DNA from: Corallococcus sp. EGB
Lineage (GTDB): Bacteria; Myxococcota; Myxococcia; Myxococcales; Myxococcaceae
DNA length: 64,000 bases
Direction of reading: 5' to 3'
NCBI RefSeq assembly: GCF_019968905.1
Contig: NZ_CP079946.1
Span: 1,860,001-1,924,000 of the forward strand
Shown: in pieces, positions 19,180 through 27,731 of the stretch
Layout: each line of letters starts with the position of its first letter
Position numbering within the stretch: the first letter of the stretch is position 1
Made by a program: the position numbers and the translations under genes
Notes under the pieces: model-generated
What the model was told of the DNA's origin: nothing
Database searches by the model: none
The model's input: the letters and a program-made list of their open reading frames with translations, nothing else

Positions 19180-20715
19180 CTACTGTGCGTCCTTCGGCGC
19201 CGCGCAGGTGTTGCTCAGCTTGCTCGACCAGAGCTGGGAGTTCAGCGTCTCGTCATAGGCATTGAAGTAGACGCGGTCGCCGTGGCGGAAGAACTCGCGC
19301 GGGTAGGACGAGTTCTGCGCTTCGATGTTCTTGAGCAGGCGCGTGCCGGACACCGTGCCGTTGCTCACCCAGGGCTCGATGCCCGTCGAGCTGTCATACG
19401 CGCTGAAGAAGACCAGGTTGTCCGCCACCGCGTACACCGGGGAGCCGTACTCGTCCGACAGGCTCAGCGGCCGGCGCAGCAGCGTGGTGCCCCCGGCGGT
19501 GCCGTTCGTCACCCACAGCTGCGTGTCGCGCGGCGCGGGGCCGTTGCTGCCGATGACCACGGAGAAGAACAGTTTCTTGCCCCCCGGCGCCTGGCTCACG
19601 GCGTCGATGTAGGGGAACGCCTCGCCCTGCGACGTGTAGTCGTTGGGCAGCGTGACGACCGGCTCCGGGTTCCCGCCCGCCAGCGGCACGCGGTAGAGGA
19701 CCATGTACTGGGTCTTGAAGGACGTCGTCGTGACGTACGCATAGGGGCCCAGCGCGCCCAGCACGTTCACCCCGCGGGTGGGGCCGAAGGACGCCAGCCG
19801 CAGGGTGCCGCCCGCCGTCCCGTCCGTCTTCCACAGCTCCGACAGGCCGCTCGACTCATTCAGCTTGAACAGGGTGAGCGCGCCGGAGGTGCGCACGTCG
19901 TAGGGGTAGGTGTCGGGCCCTGCGTCCAGCCGCTTGAGCATCACGGTGCCCGCGGCGGTGCCGTCCGTCCGCCAGAGGGAGGTCGCGCCCTTGAGCTCGC
20001 GCACGAAGAAGAGCAGCGCGTTGCCCTGCTTCGCGTCCAGGTAGCTCACGTCCACGGACGTGCCGAAGTCGCGCACGCGCACCGTGCCCGCGGTGGTGCC
20101 GTCCGACCTCCACAGCTCATGCCGCGAGGCGGACGCCGTCGCGTCGTAGTTCTCCACGAAGAAGACCAGCGTGGAGCCGGCCGCCGTCAGGTGCGTCAGG
20201 TACGAGTCCTCGACGCCCGGCGTCACGTCCTTCACCAGCCGGGTGCCTGCGGTCGTCCCGTCGCTCACCCACAGCTCGTTGCCGTGCGCCGCGTCCGTTG
20301 CCTGGAAGAAGAGCTGCGTCGGCGTGGCGGTGAGCTGCGACAGGAGGGAGCTCCGGCTGCCCGGTGTCGCCGGGAACGCCTTCACCTCCGTGGTGCCCGC
20401 GGCCGTGCCGGTGGTCCGCCAGAGGCCCTTTCGCCCATCCTCGTAGTTCACCGCGAAGTGCAGCGTCCCCTGGAAGTCCTCGAAGTCGCCCGGCCCCATC
20501 GTGTAGCGCGGGATGCCAATCTGCGAAGGAGGGAGAATCGTCTTCACCCGCTGGGTGCCCGCGTCGGTGGGAAGGCAGAGGGCCTCCGCCGTCACCTCCG
20601 GCGCCGAAGTGGGCTCCTGTACGAGTCCGGTCTCCGTCTGCTCCTCGGGGAGCTCCCCGCCGCAGCCCACGCCCACCACCAGCAAAGACAACACCCACCC
20701 GCCGCGCCAACCCAT
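19180..20715 (-). CDS. Lipoprotein built of ELWxxDGTxxGT repeats
   Basis: 511 residues from ATG at 20715 with GAAGGGG upstream. A lipoprotein signal ends in VVGVGCGG. The rest is about nine beta-propeller-like units, each ending in a variant of ELWVSDGTTAGT (for example LWRTTGTAAGT, ELWRSDGTTAGT, ELWKTDGTAGGT, EPWVSNGTVSGT) spaced some 45-55 residues. Such repeats are frequent in myxobacterial secreted proteins, with no known enzymatic activity. A role in surface adhesion or as a binding scaffold is likely. It is divergent from the TAXI gene. Confidence 0.85.
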   Translation of the reverse strand: MGWRGGWVLSLLVVGVGCGGELPEEQTETGLVQEPTSAPEVTAEALCLPTDAGTQRVKTILPPSQIGIPRYTMGPGDFEDFQGTLHFAVNYEDGRKGLWRTTGTAAGTTEVKAFPATPGSRSSLLSQLTATPTQLFFQATDAAHGNELWVSDGTTAGTRLVKDVTPGVEDSYLTHLTAAGSTLVFFVENYDATASASRHELWRSDGTTAGTVRVRDFGTSVDVSYLDAKQGNALLFFVRELKGATSLWRTDGTAAGTVMLKRLDAGPDTYPYDVRTSGALTLFKLNESSGLSELWKTDGTAGGTLRLASFGPTRGVNVLGALGPYAYVTTTSFKTQYMVLYRVPLAGGNPEPVVTLPNDYTSQGEAFPYIDAVSQAPGGKKLFFSVVIGSNGPAPRDTQLWVTNGTAGGTTLLRRPLSLSDEYGSPVYAVADNLVFFSAYDSSTGIEPWVSNGTVSGTRLLKNIEAQNSSYPREFFRHGDRVYFNAYDETLNSQLWSSKLSNTCAAPKDAQ

Positions 20716-20866
20716 GCCGCACCCCTTCAAGAAGGCCTGGGAGGGAGGGTGTGTCGCGCAAGGGGTTGCGCCAAGTGCCCCCGGGTCGAGGGCGTGCCTG
20801 CCTGCCTGGACCGACGTGGGGTGCGGCGGGGCCCCGCACGGCGCGGTCGGTATACTGCGCATCCCC

Positions 20867-22237
20867 ATGAAGACGGACACGTTGAAGACACAGCTCAAGC
20901 GCACGATGCGGCGCGACCTGTGGTTCGCCATCGGCCCCGCGGTGCTCGTCATCGCGGCCGCGTTCGCGGTGACGTTCTACTTCGTCAAGCCCGCGCCGCC
21001 CAAGACGCTGGTGATGGCGCTGGCGCCAGAGGAGGGCGGCTTCAACTACCTGGCCAAGCGCTATCAGAAGTTCCTCGCGCAGCAGGGCATCACGCTGGAG
21101 TTGCGCAACACCAGGGGCTCCGTGGGCAGCGTGGCGCTCTTGAGCGCGGAGGACAGCGGGGTGGACATCGCCTTCGCGCAGAGCGGCACCACCGGCGGCA
21201 AGGGGCAGGAGGTGCCGGAGCAGGTGGTATCGCTGGGAAGCCTCTCCTATGTGCCGCTGTGGGTCTTCTACCGGGGCGAGCCCGTGGACGACGTGCGCGG
21301 CCTCCAGGGCAAGCGCATCGCGGTGGGGCCCGAGGAGAGCGGCACGCGCGCGCTGGCGATGACGCTGCTCCAGGCGAACAAGGTGGATGCCTCGCCCACG
21401 GAGCTGCTGCCGCTGGACCGGGACGCGGCCATCGACGCGCTGACGCAGGGCAAGGTGGACGCGGTGTTCCTGGTGTCACCGGCGGAGTCGCCGCGCATCC
21501 AGAAGCTGGCGGCGGTGAAGGACGTGCGCCTGCTCAGCTTCAAGCGCGCGGAGGCGTACACGCGCCGCTTCCCGTACCTGTCGCGCCACGTGCTGCCCCG
21601 CGGCGTGTTCGACTTCGCGAAGGACGTGCCGGACGAGGACGTGGTGCTGCTCGCGCCCAACGCGCTCCTGCTGGCGCGCGACTCGCTGCACCCGGCGCTC
21701 GCGTACCTGTTGATGCGCGCGGCCAGTGAGATCCACGGCACGGCGGGCCTGCTGGACAAGACGGGCGAGTTCCCCGCGCCGCTCGCCGCGGGCTTCCCCC
21801 TGAGCAGCGAGGCGAAGCGCTACTACGCGACGGGCGTGCCCCTCCTGCAGCGCTACCTGCCGTTCTGGGCGGCCAACCTGGTGGACCGGCTGTGGGTGAT
21901 GCTGGTGCCCATCATCGCGGTGGTGGTGCCGCTGGGGAGGGCGGTGCCCGCGGTGTTCCTGTGGCGGGTGCGCTCGCGCATCCACCGGTGGTACGCGCGG
22001 CTGAAGGAGATTGAAATCCAGCTGGAGGAGGACCCGGATCAGGAGATGCTCCAGGACATGCTCAAGCGGCTGGAGGAGGCCGAGCGCGAGGTGAACCGCA
22101 TCGCGGTGCCGCTGGCCTACGCGGAGAACCTCTACTTCTTCCGCGAGCATGTGGACGTCGTGCGCCGCCGGCTCACCCGCAGGCTCGCGGGCGCGCCCGA
22201 GCACAAGGACGCCCACCCGGTGCGGATGCCCGCGTGA
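20867..22237 (+). CDS. TAXI-type TRAP solute-binding protein fused to a C-terminal membrane and coiled-coil region
   Basis: 456 residues from ATG at 20867. An uncleaved N-terminal helix (about 20-42) is followed by a TAXI/NMT1-like periplasmic binding domain (about 45-315): LVMALAPEEGGFNYLAKRY, DIAFAQSGT, GLQGKRIAVGPEESGTRALA and AVFLVSPAES. The second membrane segment (LWVMLVPIIAVVVPLGRAV, about 345-365) is followed by a basic, coiled-coil tail (LKEIEIQLEEDPDQEMLQDM). TRAP permease subunits are absent nearby, so it may sense rather than transport a ligand. A TATACT box lies just upstream at 20850. It is divergent from the ELW-repeat gene. Confidence 0.82.
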   Translation: MKTDTLKTQLKRTMRRDLWFAIGPAVLVIAAAFAVTFYFVKPAPPKTLVMALAPEEGGFNYLAKRYQKFLAQQGITLELRNTRGSVGSVALLSAEDSGVDIAFAQSGTTGGKGQEVPEQVVSLGSLSYVPLWVFYRGEPVDDVRGLQGKRIAVGPEESGTRALAMTLLQANKVDASPTELLPLDRDAAIDALTQGKVDAVFLVSPAESPRIQKLAAVKDVRLLSFKRAEAYTRRFPYLSRHVLPRGVFDFAKDVPDEDVVLLAPNALLLARDSLHPALAYLLMRAASEIHGTAGLLDKTGEFPAPLAAGFPLSSEAKRYYATGVPLLQRYLPFWAANLVDRLWVMLVPIIAVVVPLGRAVPAVFLWRVRSRIHRWYARLKEIEIQLEEDPDQEMLQDMLKRLEEAEREVNRIAVPLAYAENLYFFREHVDVVRRRLTRRLAGAPEHKDAHPVRMPA

Positions 22238-22295
22238 CGTGAAGCGCGGCGCGCGGGCGGCCCGGAGCCTCCAGGCCGTCCGCGGAGACCTCCGC

Positions 22296-22634
22296 TCAAG
22301 GGGCGACGCCGAGCAGCTCGCGGATCTGCCGCGCCATGGCGATCTCCGACTCGTGCACGTGGCCGTCGCCGGCGATGAGCGCGTGGACGGCGTCGAGCAC
22401 GGCCTTGGGGTCCTCGCGCAGCACGCCCAGGTTCGGCGGCGGGAGCGGCTGGCCCTCCTGGAGGCAGCGGGTGAGGGCGCTGAGCTCCGTCAGGGGCACG
22501 CTGAAGCCGCGCGCGGTGTCGATGATGGCGTCAATCTCCTCGCGGGTGACGCGGTCGTCGCTGGTCGCCACCTGGAGCAGCAGCTTGATGACTTCGATGT
22601 GGAATTGGGAGTCAGGGGGCAGCGGGGCGGCCAT
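22296..22634 (-). CDS. TerB-like small helical protein
   Basis: 112 residues from ATG at 22634 with GGAGG upstream; a TTG at 22652 would add six residues. The sequence FHIEVIKLLLQVATSDDRVTREEIDAI and AVLDAVHALIAGDGHVHESEIAMARQI shows two copies of the TerB D-x-x-(I/V)-x-x-x-E pattern (DDRVTREE, DGHVHESE), typical of acidic metal-binding TerB/DjlA-type bundles. The function is unknown; relatives occur in tellurite and phage-stress clusters, but none is adjacent here. It is divergent from the LuxR gene. Confidence 0.75.
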   Translation of the reverse strand: MAAPLPPDSQFHIEVIKLLLQVATSDDRVTREEIDAIIDTARGFSVPLTELSALTRCLQEGQPLPPPNLGVLREDPKAVLDAVHALIAGDGHVHESEIAMARQIRELLGVAP

Positions 22635-22833
22635 GCGGGTCAAATCCTCCAAGGCGGTCCAGGCTGACCTGCCGGGGGGGATTCGTCCAGCGCGACGTCA
22701 CCGCCCCGTCGGGGAGCGGAAACGCGCGGGAGGTCGCGGCCATGCCCGACAGGCCTGTCATACCTCCGGGGAGGGATGGGCCTGTTTCAGCCCTCGTAAT
22801 ACTTGCTGGGTATTGAAACCAGGGGGTGTACCC

Positions 22834-23925
22834 ATGGGCAAGGCACGGAAGTTCCTGGCGCCTGAACAGGCGTTGATCGCGGAGCTGAAGGAGGCGCTGG
22901 GCAATGCCCGGACGCTGGAGGATGTGTACGAGGCCATCTCCCACGCGCTCCTCACCCTGTGTGAGGCGGACCACCTGGCGGTGGGCTGCGCGAATCCGGA
23001 TGGGACGGCGGGGCTGCAGTGGAAGACGGAGACCGTCCACCCCCTCCTCAAGGATTACGCGGACTGGGTCCAGGAGGACTTTGTCTTCCGCGCCACGGTG
23101 GTCCAGCCGAACGTGGTGCTCAGCGATGTCCAGATGCTGCGGGGGCAGCCGCTGACGGAGACGGAGACCTTCCGGCGCAGCCAGGGCGCGGGGCTGAAGC
23201 TCAAGCGCGTGCTGGCGTCACTGCTCTTCACGGAGCAGGACCTGAAGGGCGGCATCGCGCTGTACCGGGAGTCCTCCCGGCCCTTCACGCTGCGGGCGCA
23301 GTGGTTCCTCCAGCAGATCATCCCCTCCATCTCCAAGGCGGTGGCCCGGCTCCAGGAGTTCTACGCCCTGCGCTTCGAGCGAGACCTGCTGAAGGCCATT
23401 GCCATGGGGGGCAGCCCGGTGCTGGTGCTCAACGGCCTGGGGCGGAAGGTGGTGGACACGGGGCCGGCCATCCCGCTGCTGGAGCGGTGGTTTCCGCCGC
23501 ACGAGCTCAGCGACGGCGTGCCGCGCGCCTGGGTGGAGCGGGTGCGGACCCTGGCCCGCTTCGACGCCGCGGTGGATCCCCGGCTGGAGTCGCTCACGCT
23601 GGAGCGCGGCGCGGACCGGCTGGACGTGACGTTCAGCCCCTCCACCGTCACCTGGGGCGGCCGCAACCTGTGGCAGGTGCGCATGCACGAGCGCGCCCAC
23701 TGGATGCGTCCGGACTGGAAGGAGAAGCTCACCGCCCAGGAGTCGCGCGTGGCGGACTGTCTTCACGAGGGACTGGCGAACAAGGAGATCTCCTCGCGCC
23801 TGGGGTGCTCCGTGGAGACGGTGAAGGTCCACATCAAGTCGCTGTTCGAGAAGACCGGCATCCACAGCCGCGCGGAGTTCGTCGCCAAGGGCCGCCGCGC
23901 GAGCACGACCTCTGGACGGGAGTGA
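22834..23925 (+). CDS. LuxR-family transcriptional regulator
   Basis: 363 residues from ATG at 22834, with AGGGGG a few bases before. The first 270 residues form a GAF-like or autoinducer-binding-like sensor (LEDVYEAISHALLTLCEADHLAVG; FLQQIIPSISKAVARLQEF) without a receiver domain. The LuxR-type HTH is at about 300-355 (LTAQESRVADCLHEGLANKEISSRLGCSVETVKVHIKSLFEKTG), with the usual GL-x-N-K-E-I and T-V-K-x-H. The ligand is unknown. An AATAC-N7-GTATT inverted repeat lies just upstream (about 22797-22813), possibly its operator. A remnant of another LuxR HTH follows immediately. Confidence 0.88.
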   Translation: MGKARKFLAPEQALIAELKEALGNARTLEDVYEAISHALLTLCEADHLAVGCANPDGTAGLQWKTETVHPLLKDYADWVQEDFVFRATVVQPNVVLSDVQMLRGQPLTETETFRRSQGAGLKLKRVLASLLFTEQDLKGGIALYRESSRPFTLRAQWFLQQIIPSISKAVARLQEFYALRFERDLLKAIAMGGSPVLVLNGLGRKVVDTGPAIPLLERWFPPHELSDGVPRAWVERVRTLARFDAAVDPRLESLTLERGADRLDVTFSPSTVTWGGRNLWQVRMHERAHWMRPDWKEKLTAQESRVADCLHEGLANKEISSRLGCSVETVKVHIKSLFEKTGIHSRAEFVAKGRRASTTSGRE

Positions 23926-24096
23926 CGTCCCAGCAGCGTCAGGTGGCGGATCTGATCCACATGGGGGCGCGATGAGGACATCGCCCGGGCGCTCGGCCTC
24001 GAGCTCAACACGGCGAAGGAGCACGCGAAGAGGGGCTCCCGGAGAACCAGTGCCGAGGGCTGGTTGGACCTGATCACCCGGGGGCGACGCTCATAG
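23926..24096 (+). pseudogene. Decayed LuxR-type HTH remnant
   Basis: Straight after the LuxR stop, the plus strand translates to TSQQRQVADLIHMGA, then a frameshift near 23970, then DEDIARALGLELNTAKEHAKR and GSRRTSAEGWLDLITRGRRS ending in TAG at 24094-24096. This is a LuxR HTH in two frames with no start and no sensor domain. It resembles the HTH of the intact upstream regulator only at family level. Its last bases overlap the stop of the convergent hydrolase gene. It is most likely a decayed tandem paralogue whose 5' part was deleted. Confidence 0.7.
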
Positions 24097-24972
24097 CGCG
24101 CGGCCGAAGAAGTCGCGCAGCTGCCGTGCGTAACCTTCGGGGTTCTTCTGGGCGTATTCGCCGTGGGCCGCTTCTGGCACCACCCACTGTTCGCGGGGCT
24201 GGCAGGCCGCGCGGTAGAGGCGGCCGTCCATTTTCTGGGGGCCGTCCGGATCGCTGCCGCCGTTGATGAGCAGCAGCGGCCGGCCCTCCAGCCTGCACAT
24301 GCCGTCCACGGGCCGCACGGCGCCCACGTCGATGCCGGCCCTCCTCAGCCCCCACAACACCGCCCAGGTGCTCAGGCCGTAGTGGGAGCCCATGTCCTCC
24401 GCCAGGTCCGGGAACGCGCCCGCCGCGGCCACCGCCTTCACCCGCGCGTCCTCCTGCGCCACCAGCAGGGCCGTCGTCCCGCCCATGGAGAAGCCGAACA
24501 GGCCCACCCGGCCCGCTGTCACGTCCGGGCGGGCCCGCACGAAGGCCAGGGCCGCGCGCACGTCCTCGCGCTCGCTGTCGCCCCAGCCCACCGCCTCGCC
24601 TTCGCTTTCGCCCTGGCCGTGCAGGTCGAAGAGCAGGACGCCGTGCCCCGCCTCCGACAGCACCCGCGCCTCGAAGAGGACCCGCGTGCGGTTGTCCGCG
24701 AAGCCGTGCACCAGCACCACCGCCGTCCCGTCGCGCGAGGGGACGTACCACCCGCGGAGCTTCCGCCCCGCGGCCTCGAAGGACACGTCCTCCAGGCCCG
24801 GCAGTGCGTCCGGGCCCGTGGGGCGCGTCACCGGGACGCGCGCCGGGTGCACCAGGGCCTGCGCCGTGCGCAGGCCTCGCGCCGCCGTGAACCCGCCCGC
24901 GCCCAACGCGCCCAGCGCGAGCCCCAGCGCGGCGATGCGACCCCAACGGACGCGGTACTGCTTCGTGGACAC
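24091..24972 (-). CDS. Alpha/beta-hydrolase, membrane-anchored
   Basis: 293 residues from GTG at 24972, two bases after the epimerase stop, so the pair is an operon. One N-terminal helix (GRIAALGLALGALGAGGFTA) anchors or exports it. The core has VLVHGFADN (oxyanion side), the nucleophile Ser in GFSMGG, an acid probably in INGGSDPDGP, and His in EAAHGEYA. This resembles the BAAT/FrsA-like or DUF1749-type esterases. The substrate is unknown, and the extracytoplasmic site is inferred from the anchor. Confidence 0.83.
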   Translation of the reverse strand: MSTKQYRVRWGRIAALGLALGALGAGGFTAARGLRTAQALVHPARVPVTRPTGPDALPGLEDVSFEAAGRKLRGWYVPSRDGTAVVLVHGFADNRTRVLFEARVLSEAGHGVLLFDLHGQGESEGEAVGWGDSEREDVRAALAFVRARPDVTAGRVGLFGFSMGGTTALLVAQEDARVKAVAAAGAFPDLAEDMGSHYGLSTWAVLWGLRRAGIDVGAVRPVDGMCRLEGRPLLLINGGSDPDGPQKMDGRLYRAACQPREQWVVPEAAHGEYAQKNPEGYARQLRDFFGRAL

Positions 24973-24974
24973 GG

Positions 24975-25937
24975 TCAGCTCCGGACGGGACCGCTCCCCT
25001 CGCGCCAGCGCTCGACGAGGTGCTTCGCGGCGGTCCCCCAGTCGGGGTACTCGAAGGTGAAGCCCGCGTCCAGCAGGCGCCCGGGCACCACGCGGCGGCT
25101 CTTGAGCAAGAGCTCCGTGTCCGTGCGCATGAAGAACGCGCCGACCTCCAGCATCCACTTCGTCGCCGGCAGCCCCACGCTCACGTCCGCCGCCTCGCGC
25201 AGCCTCGCCATCAGCTCCCGCTGGGGCAGGGGATTCGGCGAGGCCAGGTTCACCGGCCCGTCCAGGTCCTCTCGCTCCAGCAGCAGCTGCACCGCGCGCA
25301 CGAAGTCCTGGCCGTGGATCCACGACACGTACTGCCGCCCGCTGCCCGCGGGCCCGCCCAGTCCCCGGCGCGTCAGGCCCAGGAGCACGTCGAAGATGCC
25401 CTCGCGGTCCGCGCTCATCACCATCGCGGTGCGCAGCGCCACCTTGCGCGTGTGGGGCGTGTCGGCCTCCGCCAGCGTGCGCTCCCACGCCTTCGCGATG
25501 TCGATGCTTCGCTTCCAGTACGCGGGCACGCCCGGCTCGTTCCCGCCAATGAGGCCGGTGGCCTCGTCATTGGGCGCGTCCAGGCGGTGCGCGTACAGCG
25601 TCGCGGTGCTCATCTGCAGCCACACCCGAGGCGGCTTCGCGGCCTGCTGGATGGCCTGCCCCACCACCCGCGTGGAGTCCACCCGCGAGTCCATCATCTG
25701 GCGCAGGTTCTCCTCCGTGTAGCGGCAGTTCACGCTGCGCCCCGCCAGGTTGATGACCGCGTCGGCGCCGTCCACCTCCTTCGCCCAATCACCCAGGGTG
25801 CGCCCGTCCCAGGACACCGTGCGCGCCTCGCCCCGGCCTCCCCGGCTGATGAGGACGACCTCGTCCCCCCGCGCGGCGAACGCCCGCGCCAGCAGCGCGC
25901 CCACCTGCCCCGTGCCACCCGGAATCACGACCTTCAT
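24975..25937 (-). CDS. TIGR01777-family NAD(P)-binding epimerase (YfcH-like)
   Basis: 320 residues from ATG at 25937 behind GGGAG. The Rossmann motif GGTGQVG is at 7-13, followed by INLAGRSVNCRYTEEN, a family hallmark, and the downstream block LRTAMVMSADREG. The late segment GSGRQYVSWIHGQDFV is also typical. The C-terminal DUF1731-like region (LPATKWMLEVGAFFMRTDTELLLKSRRVVPGRL) completes it. The enzyme is predicted to be an atypical short-chain dehydrogenase/epimerase in the cytoplasm; substrate unknown. It is the first gene of a two-gene operon with the hydrolase. Confidence 0.9.
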   Translation of the reverse strand: MKVVIPGGTGQVGALLARAFAARGDEVVLISRGGRGEARTVSWDGRTLGDWAKEVDGADAVINLAGRSVNCRYTEENLRQMMDSRVDSTRVVGQAIQQAAKPPRVWLQMSTATLYAHRLDAPNDEATGLIGGNEPGVPAYWKRSIDIAKAWERTLAEADTPHTRKVALRTAMVMSADREGIFDVLLGLTRRGLGGPAGSGRQYVSWIHGQDFVRAVQLLLEREDLDGPVNLASPNPLPQRELMARLREAADVSVGLPATKWMLEVGAFFMRTDTELLLKSRRVVPGRLLDAGFTFEYPDWGTAAKHLVERWREGSGPVRS

Positions 25938-26224
25938 GGAAGCAACTCCCTCATGTGGTTCGACTGGTGCGACACGCGGAGGCATAGCGCGGGGCCCCGT
26001 GCGCCGCCCGGCGCCGGAGTCCAGGCCCCCGGGCCGTCCTGGTGCCGGCGATGAGCCCCGCTTTTCCCCGGCTCCGGAGCCCGGCGGCGGGGCATTTCCG
26101 GGGATGTCCCGGGTCGGGTGGCGGAAACCAACCGGTGCGGAGGGAAAATGCGACGCGTCACGCAACTGGGGCCGCGTCCGGACGAAAATGGGTCATCCCC
26201 CACCTCGAATCCCGAGGGCCTGTC

Positions 26225-27064
26225 ATGATCATCCCGTCCCGCCCGACCTCCGCGACCCGCCCCTCGACGAACTCCGCGTCGGCCCCGGCCACCCCGGCCC
26301 GTATCACCCCGAAGGCGTTCTCCCCGGTCTCCACGTTCGAGGCTGGCGCGACGGCGAAGAAGCCGCCGAAGACGCCGACGACGCCGGTGCCCACGCCCGC
26401 GCCCGCGCCGCAGGGGCCGGAGGACGTGCCGCCGTCCAAGTCGGATCCGCGCTACGACGGGCTGAAGGACCAGGCGCTGATCAACGCCCTGCACGACGCG
26501 GTCAGCAAGCACAAGGACCTGGGCTACAACCAGGCGCGCAAGATCATCTTCACGGCCCTGGACAACCACGACGGCATCGTCAAGTGCGTCTACACGGGTA
26601 AGGAAGTGAAGACGAACAAGATCCCCGGCAGCAACGTGATGAACACCGAGCACACCTGGCCCCAGTCCAAGGGCGCCACGGGCCCGGCGAAGGCGGACCT
26701 GCACCACCTGTTCCCCACGGACAGCAAGGCCAACTCGGTCCGGGGCAACTACCCCTTCGGCACGGTGAAGAACGTGAAGTGGGAGGAGAACGGCGCCAAG
26801 TTCGGCACCGACGAGAAGGGCCGCACCGTCTTCGAGCCGCCCGACGAGCACAAGGGCAACGTGGCGCGCGCGCTGTTCTACTTCTCCACCGTCTACAACA
26901 AGCACATCCCGGCGGACGACGAGGCCGTGCTCAAGCAGTGGAACAAGCTGGACAAGGTGGACGCGGCGGAGATCGCCCGCAACGACGCCATCGAGACCTA
27001 CCAGCAGAACCGCAACCCCTTCGTGGACGACGCGTCGCTGGCCGACCGCATCGCGGACTTCTAG
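26225..27064 (+). CDS. Endonuclease I-family nuclease (PF04231-like)
   Basis: 279 residues from ATG at 26225. The first 75 residues are Pro/Thr/Ala/Ser-rich and disordered. The nuclease core follows: NTEHTWPQSKG and ADLHHLFPTD are the beta-beta-alpha-metal motifs, with the His pair and Asn/Asp expected for extracellular endonuclease I / BsnI-type enzymes, and FSTVYNKHIP continues it. No signal peptide is seen, unlike most relatives, which are periplasmic or secreted. It may use a non-classical route or be delivered as a cargo; the disordered N-terminus would fit but does not prove this. The 287 bases upstream hold no gene. Confidence 0.85.
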   Translation: MIIPSRPTSATRPSTNSASAPATPARITPKAFSPVSTFEAGATAKKPPKTPTTPVPTPAPAPQGPEDVPPSKSDPRYDGLKDQALINALHDAVSKHKDLGYNQARKIIFTALDNHDGIVKCVYTGKEVKTNKIPGSNVMNTEHTWPQSKGATGPAKADLHHLFPTDSKANSVRGNYPFGTVKNVKWEENGAKFGTDEKGRTVFEPPDEHKGNVARALFYFSTVYNKHIPADDEAVLKQWNKLDKVDAAEIARNDAIETYQQNRNPFVDDASLADRIADF

Positions 27065-27074
27065 AGTCCGGGGC

Positions 27075-27725
27075 ATGTCCCGTCCGCTCGCGCCCTTGTG
27101 GGCGCTCGTCCCTGGCCGCACCGGTGTCCCCCTGATGAAGGTGGGGGGCACGCCCGAGGCGCCGGGACCCCTGCAGTGGCCTGCCTGCGCGATGTGCGGC
27201 GGGCCGCTGCGCTTCCTCTTCCAGTTGCCGCACGTGGAAGGCCGGTTGGACCTGGCGCCGTACGCGTCGGTCCACGTCTTCCAGTGCGAGAACCCCGACA
27301 CGGTCTGCTTCCGGTGGGATCCGGAGGAGGGCGCCAACGCGTCGGTGCCGGTGAAGGCGGGCGCGCCGTCCGTGAGCGCGCCGCCCGGGCCGGTGAAGCC
27401 GTACGCCGAGTGGACGCTCGGCTTCGAGCCCGCCACCGAGGACACCGAGGCCTTGTCGGTGGACGTCAACGAGGCCACCGAGGAGCAGCTCGCCGCGCTG
27501 GACCGGGCGCAGGAGGATGCCCCGGAGAGCAAGGTGGGCGGCGTGCCCGGGTGGCTCAATGGCGAGGCCACGCCGGAGTGCTGTGACGCGCCCATGCGCT
27601 TCGTCGCGCAGCTGTCCGCGATGCCGTTCGGCCTGGATTTCGGAGACAACGGAAGGGGCTATCTCTTCCGCTGCGCGCGCGAGGACTGCGCGCGTCCGTT
27701 CCGCTTCCTCACCCAGGGCGCCTGA
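27075..27725 (+). CDS. Zinc-finger-like DUF1963-type protein
   Basis: 216 residues from ATG at 27075, ten bases after the nuclease stop, so co-transcription is likely. It has two similar halves: CAMCGGPLRFLFQLP ... VFQCEN (about 35-75) and ECCDAPMRFVAQLS ... GYLFRCAREDC (about 165-212). The repeated cysteine pairs with a following F-(L/V)-x-Q-L and a GY-x-F-x-C strand match YwqG/DUF1963-like and PDCD2-like proteins. The middle is acidic and probably unstructured. The cysteines may bind zinc. A functional link to the nuclease is possible but rests only on neighbourhood. Confidence 0.65.
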   Translation: MSRPLAPLWALVPGRTGVPLMKVGGTPEAPGPLQWPACAMCGGPLRFLFQLPHVEGRLDLAPYASVHVFQCENPDTVCFRWDPEEGANASVPVKAGAPSVSAPPGPVKPYAEWTLGFEPATEDTEALSVDVNEATEEQLAALDRAQEDAPESKVGGVPGWLNGEATPECCDAPMRFVAQLSAMPFGLDFGDNGRGYLFRCAREDCARPFRFLTQGA

Positions 27726-27731
27726 GCGGCG

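Noticed and set aside
20513-20866. N-terminal extension of the TAXI gene
   Set aside because: Overlaps the signal peptide of the divergent lipoprotein and looks non-coding; ATG at 20867 begins a typical charged start and helix.
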